NCBI GenBank assembly: GCA_036435485.1
Contig: CM071600.1
Coordinates: forward strand, 157,554,546-157,618,545
Direction: 5' to 3'
Length of the DNA: 64,000 nt
DNA from: Saposhnikovia divaricata
Lineage: Eukaryota; Streptophyta; Magnoliopsida; Apiales; Apiaceae
Shown in pieces: positions 53,401-64,000 of the stretch. The notes below the pieces were generated by a model. The model saw only the letters and a list, made by a program, of their open reading frames with translations. It did not search any database and had not been told where the DNA came from. Numbering within the stretch: the stretch's first letter is position 1; the number at the start of each line of letters is the position of its first letter. A program made the position numbers and the translations under genes.

Positions 53401-56400
53401 TATTAATTTTTAGGGTAAATGGTCAAAATCATCACTGTACTACTCGAAAACTTTCACTTGGGTCATCAGCCCAAAAAAGCTTTCAGCCAAACACTTGTAC
53501 AAGTAAAACATTTCAATTGGGTTTCTGCCGTTAGTTCCGTTAAAAAAATAGATGGAAGGGGTGACGTGGTTGCTGACGTGGCACAACGAAATAAGGTTCA
53601 GTAGCTAATTAATCACTAAACTTTGTATCAATTTTCAATTAGGTCATCGATTAATTTTAAATTTTAAATTTTAATTTCCAAAATTATTATTTTCATTTTA
53701 AATCTCTATTTTAAATTATAATTTCCATAATTTCCATTTTCCAAAATTTTAAAATATCCAAAATTTCCAGTTTTAATAAATTCTTAACAAATTCATTTAA
53801 TCTCTCTCAATTCTTTCTTCACCTCTTTTCTTTTATCTGAATTCTTTTCTGTGTTGTGGGGGTGAAATGGTGCGGTGATGATTTGAGGAGGCGGCGGGAT
53901 TTGGAGAAGGTCGTACGGAGTTCGTGGTGATTAGGCGTGGGTGAATAAAAAGGGGCGGTTGCAGGCGGCTAAGAGATGAGAAGGTAGAACGGAGGCAGGA
54001 ATGGAGGAGAGTTGTTGGTTAAAGGAGAAGGAGGTGGGTGTGGTGGGTTGAAAGTAGCAGCAGACGGCGGAGTAATGAGATGGGTGTGTTGGAGGAGTAG
54101 TGGTTGTGCGAATTGAAGGATAGAAGGGCTGTGGTGTGGTTGGCGTTGGAGAATGAATAGGTGAAAACGGAGGTGCGGCTGCAATTGGGCTAGCTTGTTG
54201 GTCGGAGTGGTGAAAAGCTGGTGAAGAGGTTGCGGGTTGTGGCTGTAGAAGGAGATGGGAGTGGTGGACGGATGAAGGATGGGAAATGGGTGAACGGTGG
54301 TGTGCGGAAGTGGGCTGTGGTGGTTGGCAGATGTGGGGGCGGCTGTACGGAGATGCAGGTGGCGCGGTGATTGCGAGTACTGAAGGAGGAGGTGTGGGCT
54401 GGTTGTGGATTGAACGGAGGTGAAAGACGAAAAAGGAGTGAACGGTTGCGGCGGAGTTGTAGGAAAGGGAAGAAGGGGAGCGGTGTTAGGTGTGCTGTTG
54501 CGTGATTGGTGGTGAACGGAGACGCGGCTGTTGAACCGAGATGGGGTTAAGGGAGTTGAATGGAGGCGAAGGGAGATGGGTGGTAGTTTGTTGGTGGTGA
54601 AGGAGATGGCAGTGAGGTTGGTTGCAGGCGGAGGATGCTGCAGATGGAGGGGGCTGGTAGTTTGGCTGTTGGTCGGAGTGGTGAAGTGAAGAAGGAAGAA
54701 GAACCGAGGTGATATTGGTGGGTTTGAACGTAGGTGATACGGGATTTATTGGATTTAGAAAGTATTAATAATTTGGAATAAAAATGAATTTTAGGAATTA
54801 TTGGATGGACCTGTGACGTGGCGCTGATAAGGCAGAGATGTGGCAGCCCAGTTGGCGATATTTAATGTCCCTCCGTTAAGTCAACTAAGATTTAACGGAC
54901 GTGAAATATTTTTAGTGTACAATGACCCAATTGAAAGTTATATTGAGTTCAGTAATTCGTCTGAAAGCTTTTTTGGGCTGGTAACCCAAGTGAAAGTTTT
55001 GGAATAGTACAGTGATGATTTTGGCCATTTACCCTTAATTTTTAACAAAATTTCTTTATCAAAGAGGAATAGGAGAGGTTGAGCTAAAGAATTATAAAAT
55101 TTGGACTAGAGGCGAGGTTTCCAAAGACGAAGTGGAACAATGGGGGTGTTTGGCTCATCATATAAGTCGGCTTATATGATGAAAGCTCGTTCCCCATTTT
55201 CTTAGCCTGTTTGGCAAAATAAGAGGAAGCCCATTTATTAAACTTATATGGGATAAGTTGAATGTTAAGAAATCTTAACATTCAACATTCAACTTATTCT
55301 TATTTCTCGATACATGCAATATATAATATCCTTCAAATCTTCAAAATCATATATCTTTTAATTCGTTCATTAGAAAATTGATATGTACATATCAAATTTC
55401 TATACTCATCGAGATCTATCCATTGATATACACTTATATATATTAAAAAATAAATATTTTGAAAATATTTAAAAAAGTTAACTTATAAGTTCTGATTTAC
55501 CAAACACTCTACTCACTTATAATTTCTGATTTACCAAACACTTTATTAACTTATAAATTCTGATTTACTTGTCACTTATATGATACTTATCACTTTAAGT
55601 TATAAGTTACTTATTTTAAGGTAAGCCAAACAGGCCCAATGTAAAATCTGTTTTTACATATATTTCAGAAATTTTAGATATTGATTAAATCTGCAGTGCC
55701 TGCATCTTCGTTTTCTAGAATGTGCTAGGTTTATTTAGGTACTTCGACTCCCTGATGAGTGGTACTTTGAGAGATGCATTTTAAACAAGTACATTTATTT
55801 GAGATAAACTTAGATGATGGGAAATTTTATTAGCCTATGCAAAACAGTCTAGGTCTACTAGCTCACTTTTAGGAAATTGATGAGAGCTGAGATCTTTTTA
55901 AGATGTTGGAAGAGGAGATACGAATTGACTTATAACTTGACATTACAACTGGTTTGTAATCAATTGTATGCCATTTTTGGTGGAAGTTGTATGCCTTGGA
56001 TTTGACCTCCTACTGGGACTGGTATTTTCTTCACTACGTGGTTGAGGCTGAAAGAACCTTAACCTTTTACAGATCCTTAATGATTGTCTCGGTTTTGCTG
56101 GGCCGTTGCTTCTCAATAAGCTTATTCGGTTTCTTCAAGAAGGTTTATTAATCTAATATTTTGGCCTCTTGTTTTCTTATTACTGAAATCTGGTACTTGT
56201 TAACTATTTTTGCTCTTGTCTGTTTTCCTGACACAAGCAGGTGGCGAGAATTCTGATGGCTATATATTCGCAGTATCTTTAGGCCTCACATCTATATTGA
56301 AGTAATTATCATATTAATTTTTATTGAAACCACATCTCTATTTAAGAGCATAATTATTTCTACTGCATGAGTGTTTCATATGATTGGATCATTATTAGTT

Positions 56401-59040
56401 TCAGTTTTTTGGTTAGAAACTATATTTTTTACTCTATTTTTAGCAATCCTTAGGATAGCAGACACTTTAACTTGATATTTATCTTTCCCCTCATGTTTGT
56501 TATCCTGATTAATGGTCACAGTGATATATTACAGTTCCTTGTAGCAATAATTTAAATTTTTTATATCTACACGTCTTGGTTATATGTAAGAACAAATCCT
56601 TGTCATGTTCACTTGAACTTAACTAATCTTGAGCATGTTGTAAGCATTATTCAAGACATCGCTTATTCCCCTTTTCTTAATTTCACTACAGACATTCTGA
56701 CTAGTCTGACAATTGTGAGAAAATTTCGTTGGCTGCGAAATGGCACAATCTAATGCATGATATCTAATGAGCAACCTATTCATAACCCACACATATTACA
56801 TCTTCCACTCAAATGGGAAATGCCTATATTACATGTACGTTATTACTATCCTGTGTTGTCGCTAATTCACGTTTACATATTTACCCAACTCACAAGAAGC
56901 AATAATTAAATCAAAAGATATTACTCGTCACTTTCCTTACAAAACCAGATTTATGAGCTGAGATCCTTAGACCAATCTTAACTAAAACATCATGCAACTT
57001 TGAAATCAATATGGTTCTGCTACCTGATTATATGAAACTAACACAAATGAATATGAATGTGTAAGAAATCAGAGAACACGTAATTTAATTAGATTAGAGA
57101 AGTTTATAGTAATCATGTTCCAGAGAAAATTTACACTAATGGTATCTAAATAATTACAAATGTAGCTCCACTTAGAAATTTGTGATAGTTGTGTTTGTAA
57201 AGGAAAATTATTGAACAAACTTAAGTGTGTGTCTTCTTATGTATAAAGTATGGTAGCTCTTATTTTCGTTAAATTTGACTTAGAAGCAACACCTAACTAA
57301 TTTTAGTTCAATGTTGCAGATCCTTCCTTGATACACAATATACTTTTTATCTTTCTAAACTAAAACTGAAGCTACGCTCAAGCATTATGGCTAGTATTTT
57401 TCGGAAGGTATAATTCTTTATTCAGATTAACTATAATCTTTAGTACATAGACATGCACACAGTTAATTGACAAACTATCCAGATGATTGTCTTGAATACA
57501 CTTCAGTTCTTCACCATCTTCTATACACATGGGGTTCTATTGTCTTATCCAGTTTTGTTAAAGTGGTTCTTGATTGGGCGATTAATTGCACTTCGCGCTT
57601 GCGTGCAAGGTGTCCGATTTTGCAATTTATTAAAAAACGCACGTAGTTACTTAAAGAGGAAAAAACCCGTAGAAAAGAAAGAAAAAAGAAAAGAAAACCA
57701 TATCTTCTTTATCTCTAATTGATGAAGATGGTGTAGAGGAAGAGCGAGAATATGAGGGGCCGGAGATTGAGCTAAATTCTTCAACTCTTATCTTTTTCTT
57801 TCAATTCTGAACAATATCTCTTGGTTTTGCGGATTTCCTTTTTACGATCTGAAGTGTTAAGTGGTCTGATTAACAGATTATATAACTAAAACTAAACCCT
57901 TTAATCAGCCTTGTGCTAGTCGCTCGTATTTGGTGTACTAACACTATTGTTTACTTGATGCATGTTGTTGGAAATCTGTATTATTAAATTCTTTATGCAG
58001 AAGAGTGAGTTTGCTTAGTGAACTATGCACATAATTGAAGTTATGATGTAACCTACTTCCACTTCAGCTCAACTTGATTTCACAATTTCAATTTATTCCT
58101 AGAAAGAGAGTTTAACATAGGTAGACTATTTGAGATCGACAGTATTTTAGAAAAGAAGGGGCTGAGATATTTCTTTTCAGTGAAAACAATTTATTACATA
58201 AAGAAGCACTAGCTCGTAATGATATGACATAGTCATTAATATTATCACTTTTTTAAGTTTTTTATGCTCTGCTGGAAGAATGTCTTGCTCGAGTTTCAGC
58301 CTTAACCTGTCTCTTATTTTTTTTAAAGTTATTTTAATTTCAAGTTCCTTTTATTTTCGTGTTTGGTCTTTGATCTACTCGGTGCACCGTGTTGTTTGGA
58401 TGAAAGTTGTAGATTATTTTTAACTTGTTGCTATTGCACTTTAGTATATGTCACATAAAGAAAAGGTCAATGAATAGACAAAGCTACATGTTTGAATCTG
58501 ATTCTGACTGAAGTTATCTTCTGATTTTTCTTGAATGTATGTCACTTTTTAGTGCCTATGTGTTAGCCTTGCGGAAAGGTCAAAATTTTCTGAAGGTGAA
58601 ATTCAGACCTTCATGTCGGTGGATGCGGATAGAACTGTCAACCTGTGCAACAGTTTTCATGACATGTGGAGGTCATATTCTTTCTTTATAATCTGTTTCA
58701 ACTCTGTTTATTTAGCGTTTGGTTAACGGAATGACATGATATATGTGAAACTTCATATACAAGGATACCACTCGTAAGTGAGTCAGAAATAAAACAGGCA
58801 CCATTTAAACGAGAAAATGACCGAATTAACAACATTTTAATACATTACTGCCCAAAATAACAGTTTCCGCGCGGGGTGCCCTTTTTACCCACGTCTACCC
58901 GCATCCAGCATATGCGTATACTACAATTCACTTTACCCGACCCATTCTCAGCTCACACTTTACTCTTCCGCCCTAATTCACTCCCTTCACCGAAAACACT
59001 TTTGCTGCTCAGGTCCAATTCTCTCCCTCCCTCTCCCTCT

Positions 59041-59095
<55 letters not shown>

Positions 59096-60947
59096 ATTTG
59101 TGTTCTTTTTTATTTGTATCTCTCTCGCATACTACATATGCGTAGGACACGTTGCAGTGCATACAAAATATGCGTGGCCCGGGCATCGCATATATATTAT
59201 GCGTAGTCATGCTCTGATTTATACCCCTGTTGCCTGTGGGCCCGCAGGGCTAAGGGCAGCGCATAAGTGGTATGCGTGGTACATGGAATCGCATATTCGG
59301 TATGCGTGGTCAGCCTTGTTTTCATTAGTATACGCATTCGGAGAAAGCGTGGTCTGTGCATATTTAATTTTTAAAAAAAATTAACTGAGTGCTACGCATA
59401 GCGCTTATGCGTATATTGTATCCGCATTGTCCAAATGCGTATTCTTTTCGTTATTTTGGACTGCTTTGTCGGCAATCGTTATTTCAGGCACTACATTATA
59501 TAATTTGGTTATTGAGGGCTTTCACCCCATTTAAACGAGTAATTATCTAATATGAATATAAATTTTATTTATAATTTCAGAAAATAATCCAGAAGGGCAC
59601 CACTGAGAATTTTTCTAATTTTATTTAGTAATTAATAATAGTTAGGAATATTCTAGAAATAATAATATGACACTAGATAAGGTGAAAAACATTAGTTAAT
59701 ATTAATAGAATTTGTTTTATTTTATCTATGATTTTACTTATTGTCCAACTGTACTTGTTCACCAAGTTTAAGGAGTTATATATAAACAATTGTAGTCTCA
59801 TCTATTGAATAGAGATGAATGTTATAAATTAATTTTTATTGGACAAATCCGAGGATTTATTGGTGATACCACTGATTTTTTGTGAAGATAGGTTTATCCC
59901 TCTTTAAGTCCTATTTTCTGACCCGTCCTAAATTAGTTATCCTTCACCATTCTCTTCTTTATGTCACTAGGTCAACAATTTGTCCCTTGTCATCCAGACA
60001 TAACATATCACTTCCGACTAGCTTATTTTTTTTTCTATACTCGTTTACACATGCTAAGTGCTAACTGTGTGCATCCTTTTAGCAATATATTATGATTGTG
60101 TTACAAATGCATGTCACATGTACTAGTTCAGGTTGAAGTTGAAATCTATCTTACCATGATTTCCTTTTTGTTCAGGCATAAATATTAAAATATCAATATG
60201 CTTGAATTATATTTTAACTGTTTTTTGATTTCCGTGCAAATATATCAGTTTGCCCTTACAGATTGGAGTTGCACTTTATTTGCTTTATACACAAGTGAAA
60301 TTTGCATTTGTTGCTGGAACTGCAATTACTATTTTGCTTGTACCAGGTATTCATACTACTATTCTTGCATTGAATCATTTTTAATGTGTATGCATGCACA
60401 TGTTTGGTTATGCTACTAATATAGATGGTGATAGTGTGCTTAACTAATTAATCAATGAAGTCATTACTGTCTTAGCTATCTTGATTGCCTATTTAATCAA
60501 AAAGTGTCATCAATTTTGTATTTTTAGGTTTCAATTATTATTAAAATCATAAAGAGAAGGTACTCTTCAAGGCTGTTACCTATAGCCAAGTTTTTGAAAA
60601 CTGTGGTGTGTGGGGCCTATTTGGCCATGCATAAATAAATAACATGGGGATAGAAAGAAAAAATCATGGGCTGATATGTTTTTTAAGCATTTGTACCATG
60701 TAGAACACTGGATCCATGTAACTTAAATATCATGTTGAAAGTTTATATAAATATCATGTAACTTATATATATAAATGAATTTATACTCATGGGGTTATTC
60801 AAATGTTGAAAGTTAAATCTTAATCCTATGTGTTATTAATAGTTAATTTTAATGTTTTTATTTTGCTATATTTTTTCTAGTGAATAAATGGATTGCTACG
60901 GCAGTTGCAGATGCTACTAAAAGTATGATGAAACAAAAGGATGAAAG
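50300..60947 (+). CDS. ABCC13: ABC transporter C family member 13-like (MRP11 type), N-terminal 456 codons
   Basis: Exons: 50300-50338, 50556-50596, 50698-50785, 51312-51467, 51569-51700, 52115-52215, 52730-52793, 52953-53198, 56073-56142, 56241-56301, 57320-57407, 58553-58671, 60249-60346, 60881-60947. All phases agree and there is no stop in about 456 codons. It starts MELFNLICPNSPY, as in plant ABCC13. Exons 2-5 are hydrophobic (GFGVNVVSAVLVGLLGIMKR, HVLPVIGALVACIDIGFLL): the N-terminal membrane segment. Exon 8 has FEDLLELPVDMDP; exons 9-14 start the first ABC transmembrane domain (ILNDCLGFAGPLLLNKLIRF, SVDADRTVNLCNSFHDMW). Both nucleotide-binding domains must lie beyond 64000. The family exports conjugates or organic anions by ATP hydrolysis; the substrate is unknown. 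Introns carry several transposons. Confidence 0.93.
50354..50421. repeat. (CT)n microsatellite in ABCC13 intron 1
   Basis: About 33 CT dinucleotides, beginning 15 bp after the first exon. CT-rich runs near 5' ends are common in plant genes and can influence expression. Confidence 0.97.
50597..50697 (+). other. U12-type AT-AC intron (ABCC13 intron 2)
   Basis: The intron starts ATATCCTTT, an exact match to the U12 donor consensus, and ends in AC. TTCCTTAAT at 50680-50688 matches the U12 branch-site consensus, and its branch A is about 11 nt before the junction, within the normal 10-16 nt range. With this splice the exons join in frame (C-L-D-D-V-F-F-G-F-G), fitting the family. The alternative GT donor at 50595 would need a CG acceptor, and reading through meets a stop. 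Confidence 0.9.
51701..52114 (+). other. GC-AG intron (ABCC13 intron 5)
   Basis: The donor is GAG/GCAAGT and the acceptor TTGGCAG. GC donors need a strong match at the other positions, which is the case here. The flanking phase-0 reading (IFSSSE, then AVICLKES) agrees with the family. Confidence 0.85.
53403..53412. repeat. MULE target duplication, left copy
   Basis: TTAATTTTTA, identical to 55035-55044. MULEs duplicate 8-11 bp. Confidence 0.9.
53413..55034. mobile_element. Non-autonomous MULE in ABCC13 intron 8
   Basis: 1622 bp, flanked by perfect 10-bp duplications. The left end GGGTAAATGGTCAAAATCAT matches the reverse-complemented right end GGGTAAATGGCCAAAATCAT, and the inverted repeats are similar for about 85 bp. 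The interior 53830-54740 is strikingly G-rich on the plus strand (words such as GGTGGTTGG and GGAGGTG) and AT-rich at its borders. A 71-codon Pro/His-rich frame on the minus strand (54184-53969) is probably a composition effect. There is no transposase. Three TGACGTGG words lie in its subterminal parts. The G-rich interior could be captured DNA, but I recognise no gene. Confidence 0.88.
55142..55637. mobile_element. hAT-like MITE, intron 8 copy
   Basis: 496 bp with ends GGGGGTGTTTGGCT and, reverse-complemented, GGGCCTGTTTGGCT, the common hAT MITE terminus. The interior has inverted blocks (TTAACATTCAAC, AACTTATAAGTT) and a doubled TTCTGATTTACCAAACA. It is the same family as 49415-49880. No clear 8-bp duplication. 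Confidence 0.8.
58801..58813. repeat. 13-bp direct repeat, left copy
   Basis: CCATTTAAACGAG, identical to 59527-59539, bracketing the intron 12 insertion. Confidence 0.85.
58814..59526. mobile_element. TIR-type insertion in ABCC13 intron 12 with recurrent ATGCGT motif
   Basis: About 713 bp between the 13-bp repeats. The first 45 bp (GACCGAATTAACAACATTTT and on to ACTGCCCAAAATAACAG) resemble the reverse complement of the last 45 bp (AGCCCTCAATAACCAAATTA and on to GTGCCTGAAATAACG), so it looks like a MULE-like element and the direct repeat would be the duplication plus matching end bases. A pyrimidine/CT tract lies at 59013-59095, and (T)ATGCGT or its complement occurs about eleven times. A small open frame runs through it (58876-59145) but is made of the CT tract. 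Confidence 0.55.
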
Positions 60948-61636
60948 GTACACAATCTTAGGGTTAATAGGCAAGAACATTACGACTATGTTCTAACTTG
61001 CACATGGGTTATTGCACTCAAGATAGTTGACTAATAAAACAATTAAAGCCTTTTAAATGGGTTTCAACCGCATGGAAATAAAATTGATGTGGAGTGCTAA
61101 AGTGTGATTTATATACCGAATTATAATGTTTCCTTTTACATAACTAACCCAAATCATTTGTGTCTAAGTAGACCCAACTCAATTGAACCTTTTGAGAACT
61201 AACTCATCTAAAATCTTAAGGTGTAAGGAAGGCCTTGAATGGATTACATACTACTGGATGCTACCCATAATTGTACGATAGAAAACCTAACCAAACAGAC
61301 AAACAAACAATTATATTAAACAGATGAGGGGGTGGGAGCACTTGAGACCTTGAAGTGTTAGGGGAAAGCCTTAATTGGATCATAAATTCCATTAATTCAG
61401 TGTAGTGAGTCAGTATGTTAATATGAATATTAAATAACATTTTATAGTAGATTGTGAGTTTTTTGAGTGCAATGACCCTCCTACAAGTTGTTCATTAATT
61501 CATTGATGCTTTGCCAAATTGTAGTTTTTACAAAATTTTAGTAAAGTTCTTGCTATGCCAGAAATATAGTGTTCAATTTTAAAGTCTTTCATATTTTGTA
61601 AGCTTATAGATATATGCATAAACTTGCTATATACTT

Positions 61637-62290
61637 ATAGGGGTGAATTCCAGTAAAAACTTTCATAAATACAAACTTACAAAATTTTTATGTTCGACAC
61701 ATATATAACTTGGGTTCAACATCATTTATTAAATACTATTTAAAATTTATTTAATATACATAATTTATAACGAAAACATATTCATAACATTTTATAATTT
61801 ATAAAAACATACAGTATTTGCAACATTTTTTATGAAAATTTGAAATTCTTTTATAATGGATGTTCAACAAATATATAACTGAAGTTCAACATCATCTATT
61901 GAACAATAGTTGTATTGAATCCTAATATATAAAATAATTTTACATTGGTATGATTAAGAAAAATATGGAAAATTAATAATAATTCACATTTCCATACCCT
62001 AATTTGGTATTGGTGAACACCAAAAGGGTAGTTGGGAATTACATACTATTTATTTAACAAAATTTCAAGTACGATTGAACATACCCTTATATTAAATAAA
62101 TAAAATTTTTTATTTTTATTCCCTAATTTGGTACTAGTGAACCCCAAAAAAATATTGAAGTATTAAATTATGTGTATTCAATTTAATTATTATATAATAA
62201 ATGACATTGAACCCAAGTTATATATGTATTGAACATAAAAAGTTTGTAAGTTTTTATTTACGAAAAGTTTGTATCTGATCCTGTTCCTAT
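61637..62290. mobile_element. 654-bp element with long terminal inverted repeats
   Basis: The left arm (ATAGGGGTGAATTCCAGTAA, then ACAAACTTACAAAATTTTTA and ATATATAACTTGGGTTCAA) pairs with the reverse-complemented right arm (ATAGGAACAGGATCAGATAC, then AAAACTTACAAACTTTTTAT and the same ATATATAACTTGGGTTCAA). Arms are about 95 bp. No coding. Probably a MULE-type MITE; I could not confirm a target duplication. Confidence 0.7.
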
Positions 62291-63449
62291 ATTTATATAT
62301 GACCCTAATCATTTTCTTCGTTTGTTAGACATCTTCTTGAATTTGTTCCTTTATATTTTTGTTTTTCTGTTGGCCACATTATTAACAATCTTGATCAACA
62401 ATTACCTATTGAAAGACTATAAATGCCATATGCAACCCAGTTCTTGACCATCGCACTCAACTTGGCAACAAAGCATTGCCTTGATTTGTCGTTAAAATAT
62501 AATGTTTAATAATGTTCCATGTCAATTGATTATAGACATTTTTGTGAGTGATATGGTATTTGTTAGTGCCATTATATATAGTTCTCATTCCCCTTTTCTG
62601 GGCCAACTTAAGCTTGTAGATGTGCTGTAATTAGGTATTTGATGAGTTCAACTAGTATACATTTTGAAAAATCTTTGGGTTAAGCAAACTAGTTTTCTCC
62701 TAAATAGATATTGATAGTAAAAAGTAAGTTGCTATGCTTGTTGATCAAGGTCACTTGGACACTATATGCTGGTCATGATTATGAATCGAACGGATAAATT
62801 CAAATTAATTTGTTAAAGTAGTGAATGCATTCAGTTAGCCATGACATTGGTGTTTCAATGCCTGGTAAATGAAGGTTAAATTTCAGTGGTTGAGTGTTAT
62901 GCCCTAAGGTGGAGTTTTCTCATGTCAAGTCATGAAATCTTGTTCTTTTTTTCTTTTTGTTATAAATGCTTCGTTACATTTATTCTTGAGAAAAATTTGC
63001 AATATCTAGTAAAGGTTGTTAATGACTAGTTGTTATAAAACCTTAAGTTGTTAGTTGAAGGTACTAGATGGATCATATATACAATTAATAAATCAAAAAT
63101 GGGGAGCCACCAGATTTGTCGGAGTTGTTGGATCCGCCACTTCTCAAGTTTTTCTCAAGTTTTTTGATTGGATCCCATTGTAGATCCTTTGGTGGACAAC
63201 ATGTTCCAATGGGATAATGATAGTTTTTTGTAGATCTAGTCTTGGAAGGGTTTTGTAGTGTAATATTGTTGAGTAGAGTGAATGCATGTTTGTTACAAAT
63301 CTTTTGTTCATATGGTGTACTTATCGAAATACTTAGGTTTGCCTCGAAATGTGCATTATTAGTGTTAGATGAGATGTGAAGAGGCGGCTCTTTGGTTTAG
63401 GTGAGTTAACTGATAGGAAAAATAAATAAGCAAATTATAAACATTGTTG

Positions 63450-63570
63450 TTACGTCGGTAAATCGAGTCGAGTCGACCGGGGTGCCCGGCAAGTCGAGTC
63501 GTGACTAGTCGAGACTAATCGACAGTGGTCGACATGATATGAAATTAATATATATATATATATATATTAT
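63450..63570. repeat. TCGA-rich patch followed by (TA)n
   Basis: TCGA occurs at least seven times in about 75 bp (63459-63532), mostly as GTCGAG or GTCGAC, then a short (TA)n run at 63546-63568. It is GC-rich in an AT-rich intron. Confidence 0.7.
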
Positions 63571-64000
63571 TTACTTAATGTATATAATATATTTGTGTTA
63601 TAACTTCTAGCTTCTAAGTTGTAACAAACTTTTTTCCCTTCTCTCTTATATGTATAGGAAATCTTAAACCTACGAAGATAAAAACAACAAAAATATTGAA
63701 AGAAGACTAGAGAAAGAAGAGAAGAAAGAAGAGAAGAAATTATGTAATCTAATTCTAATTTAGAAATTTTTAACTATTGTACAAACAAAAAGATTACTAA
63801 ATCAATGATTCAATTATCAAATTCTTCCAAACTACATGAATAAAGTAATTAATGAACAAAGTAATCAAGTAACTCCACAGGATCAATCACAACCACACAG
63901 TGCAGAGCAGTTCTGCACACTGCATAGCAGGGGCCAACTGCTGCAAGACTGGACAGCATGTGATGTTTTTACTATGATTATAACAATAGAATACACACTC

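Larger units (their letters stand above)
60948..64000. other. Long ABCC13 intron 14, no further exon found
   Basis: After exon 14 the next family exon (start of the R-R-T-G-E-I-L block) is not found before the window ends, so the intron is longer than 3 kb. It contains a 654-bp inverted-repeat element, a TCGA-rich patch and AT-rich DNA. No other gene was recognised. Confidence 0.6.

Noticed and set aside
53969..54184. 71-codon Pro/His-rich minus-strand frame in the MULE
   Set aside because: Explained by the C-rich strand composition; no start context or homology that I can see.
57483..57722. 79-codon frame in ABCC13 intron 11
   Set aside because: No recognisable domain; Lys-rich tail from an A-rich stretch; flanking exons show it is intronic.
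58876..59145. 89-codon frame
   Set aside because: Mostly a CT-repeat translation within an intron insertion.

Overview
This window is nuclear DNA from a flowering plant, almost certainly a eudicot. Two things show this: a plant-type ABCC transporter gene with many introns, and plant-specific retroelement lineages (Sirevirus, Tat-type gypsy with a second RNase H, plant L1, CACTA, hAT, MULE). The species cannot be fixed from the sequence; an asterid is only a guess. No rRNA, tRNA gene, CRISPR array or prokaryotic feature was seen.

Left and centre (1-49165) are a deeply nested transposon stack without intact host genes. From left to right: a decayed minus-strand gypsy internal region (1-4450) with its 4.67-kb LTR (4467-9137) cuts a plus-strand copia-type LTR fragment (9138-9660). 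That fragment sits in the tail of a minus-strand Sirevirus-like copia (to 33702). The Sirevirus also holds a retroposed unit with an intact 704-codon orphan ORF (10750-13225, 22-bp target duplication), an hAT (17911-19104) and an 11-kb Tat/Retand-like gypsy (19919-30911) with two 624-bp LTRs of about 99% identity and large tandem arrays in its 3' region. The Sirevirus sits in a plus-strand L1 LINE (33703-40581). That LINE is independently interrupted by a 5.36-kb CACTA element (33939-39298) carrying exon pieces of several host genes (RPL10A, HD-ZIP III, spatacsin-like and two unrecognised). The LINE abuts a decayed chromovirus-type gypsy (40582-49165), split by a large-LTR element (42191-47312) with a perfect 5-bp duplication. 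For most insertions the interrupted reading frame or the target duplication could be followed on both sides, so the order of events is well supported.

Right (49166-64000) is euchromatin-like: the first 14 coding exons (about 456 codons, no in-frame stop) of an ABCC13-type transporter on the plus strand. The gene continues past the window edge. Its second intron has the full signature of a U12-type AT-AC intron and its fifth is GC-AG. Upstream and intronic sequence is loaded with inverted-repeat elements: an hAT-like MITE family present once upstream and once in intron 8, a 148-bp foldback element near the G-box, a 1.6-kb MULE with perfect 10-bp duplications in intron 8, a TIR insertion in intron 12 and a 654-bp element after exon 14.

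The only gene that looks functional for the host is ABCC13. The CACTA gene-fragment carrier and the orphan 704-aa retroposon are the best candidates for undescribed biology.
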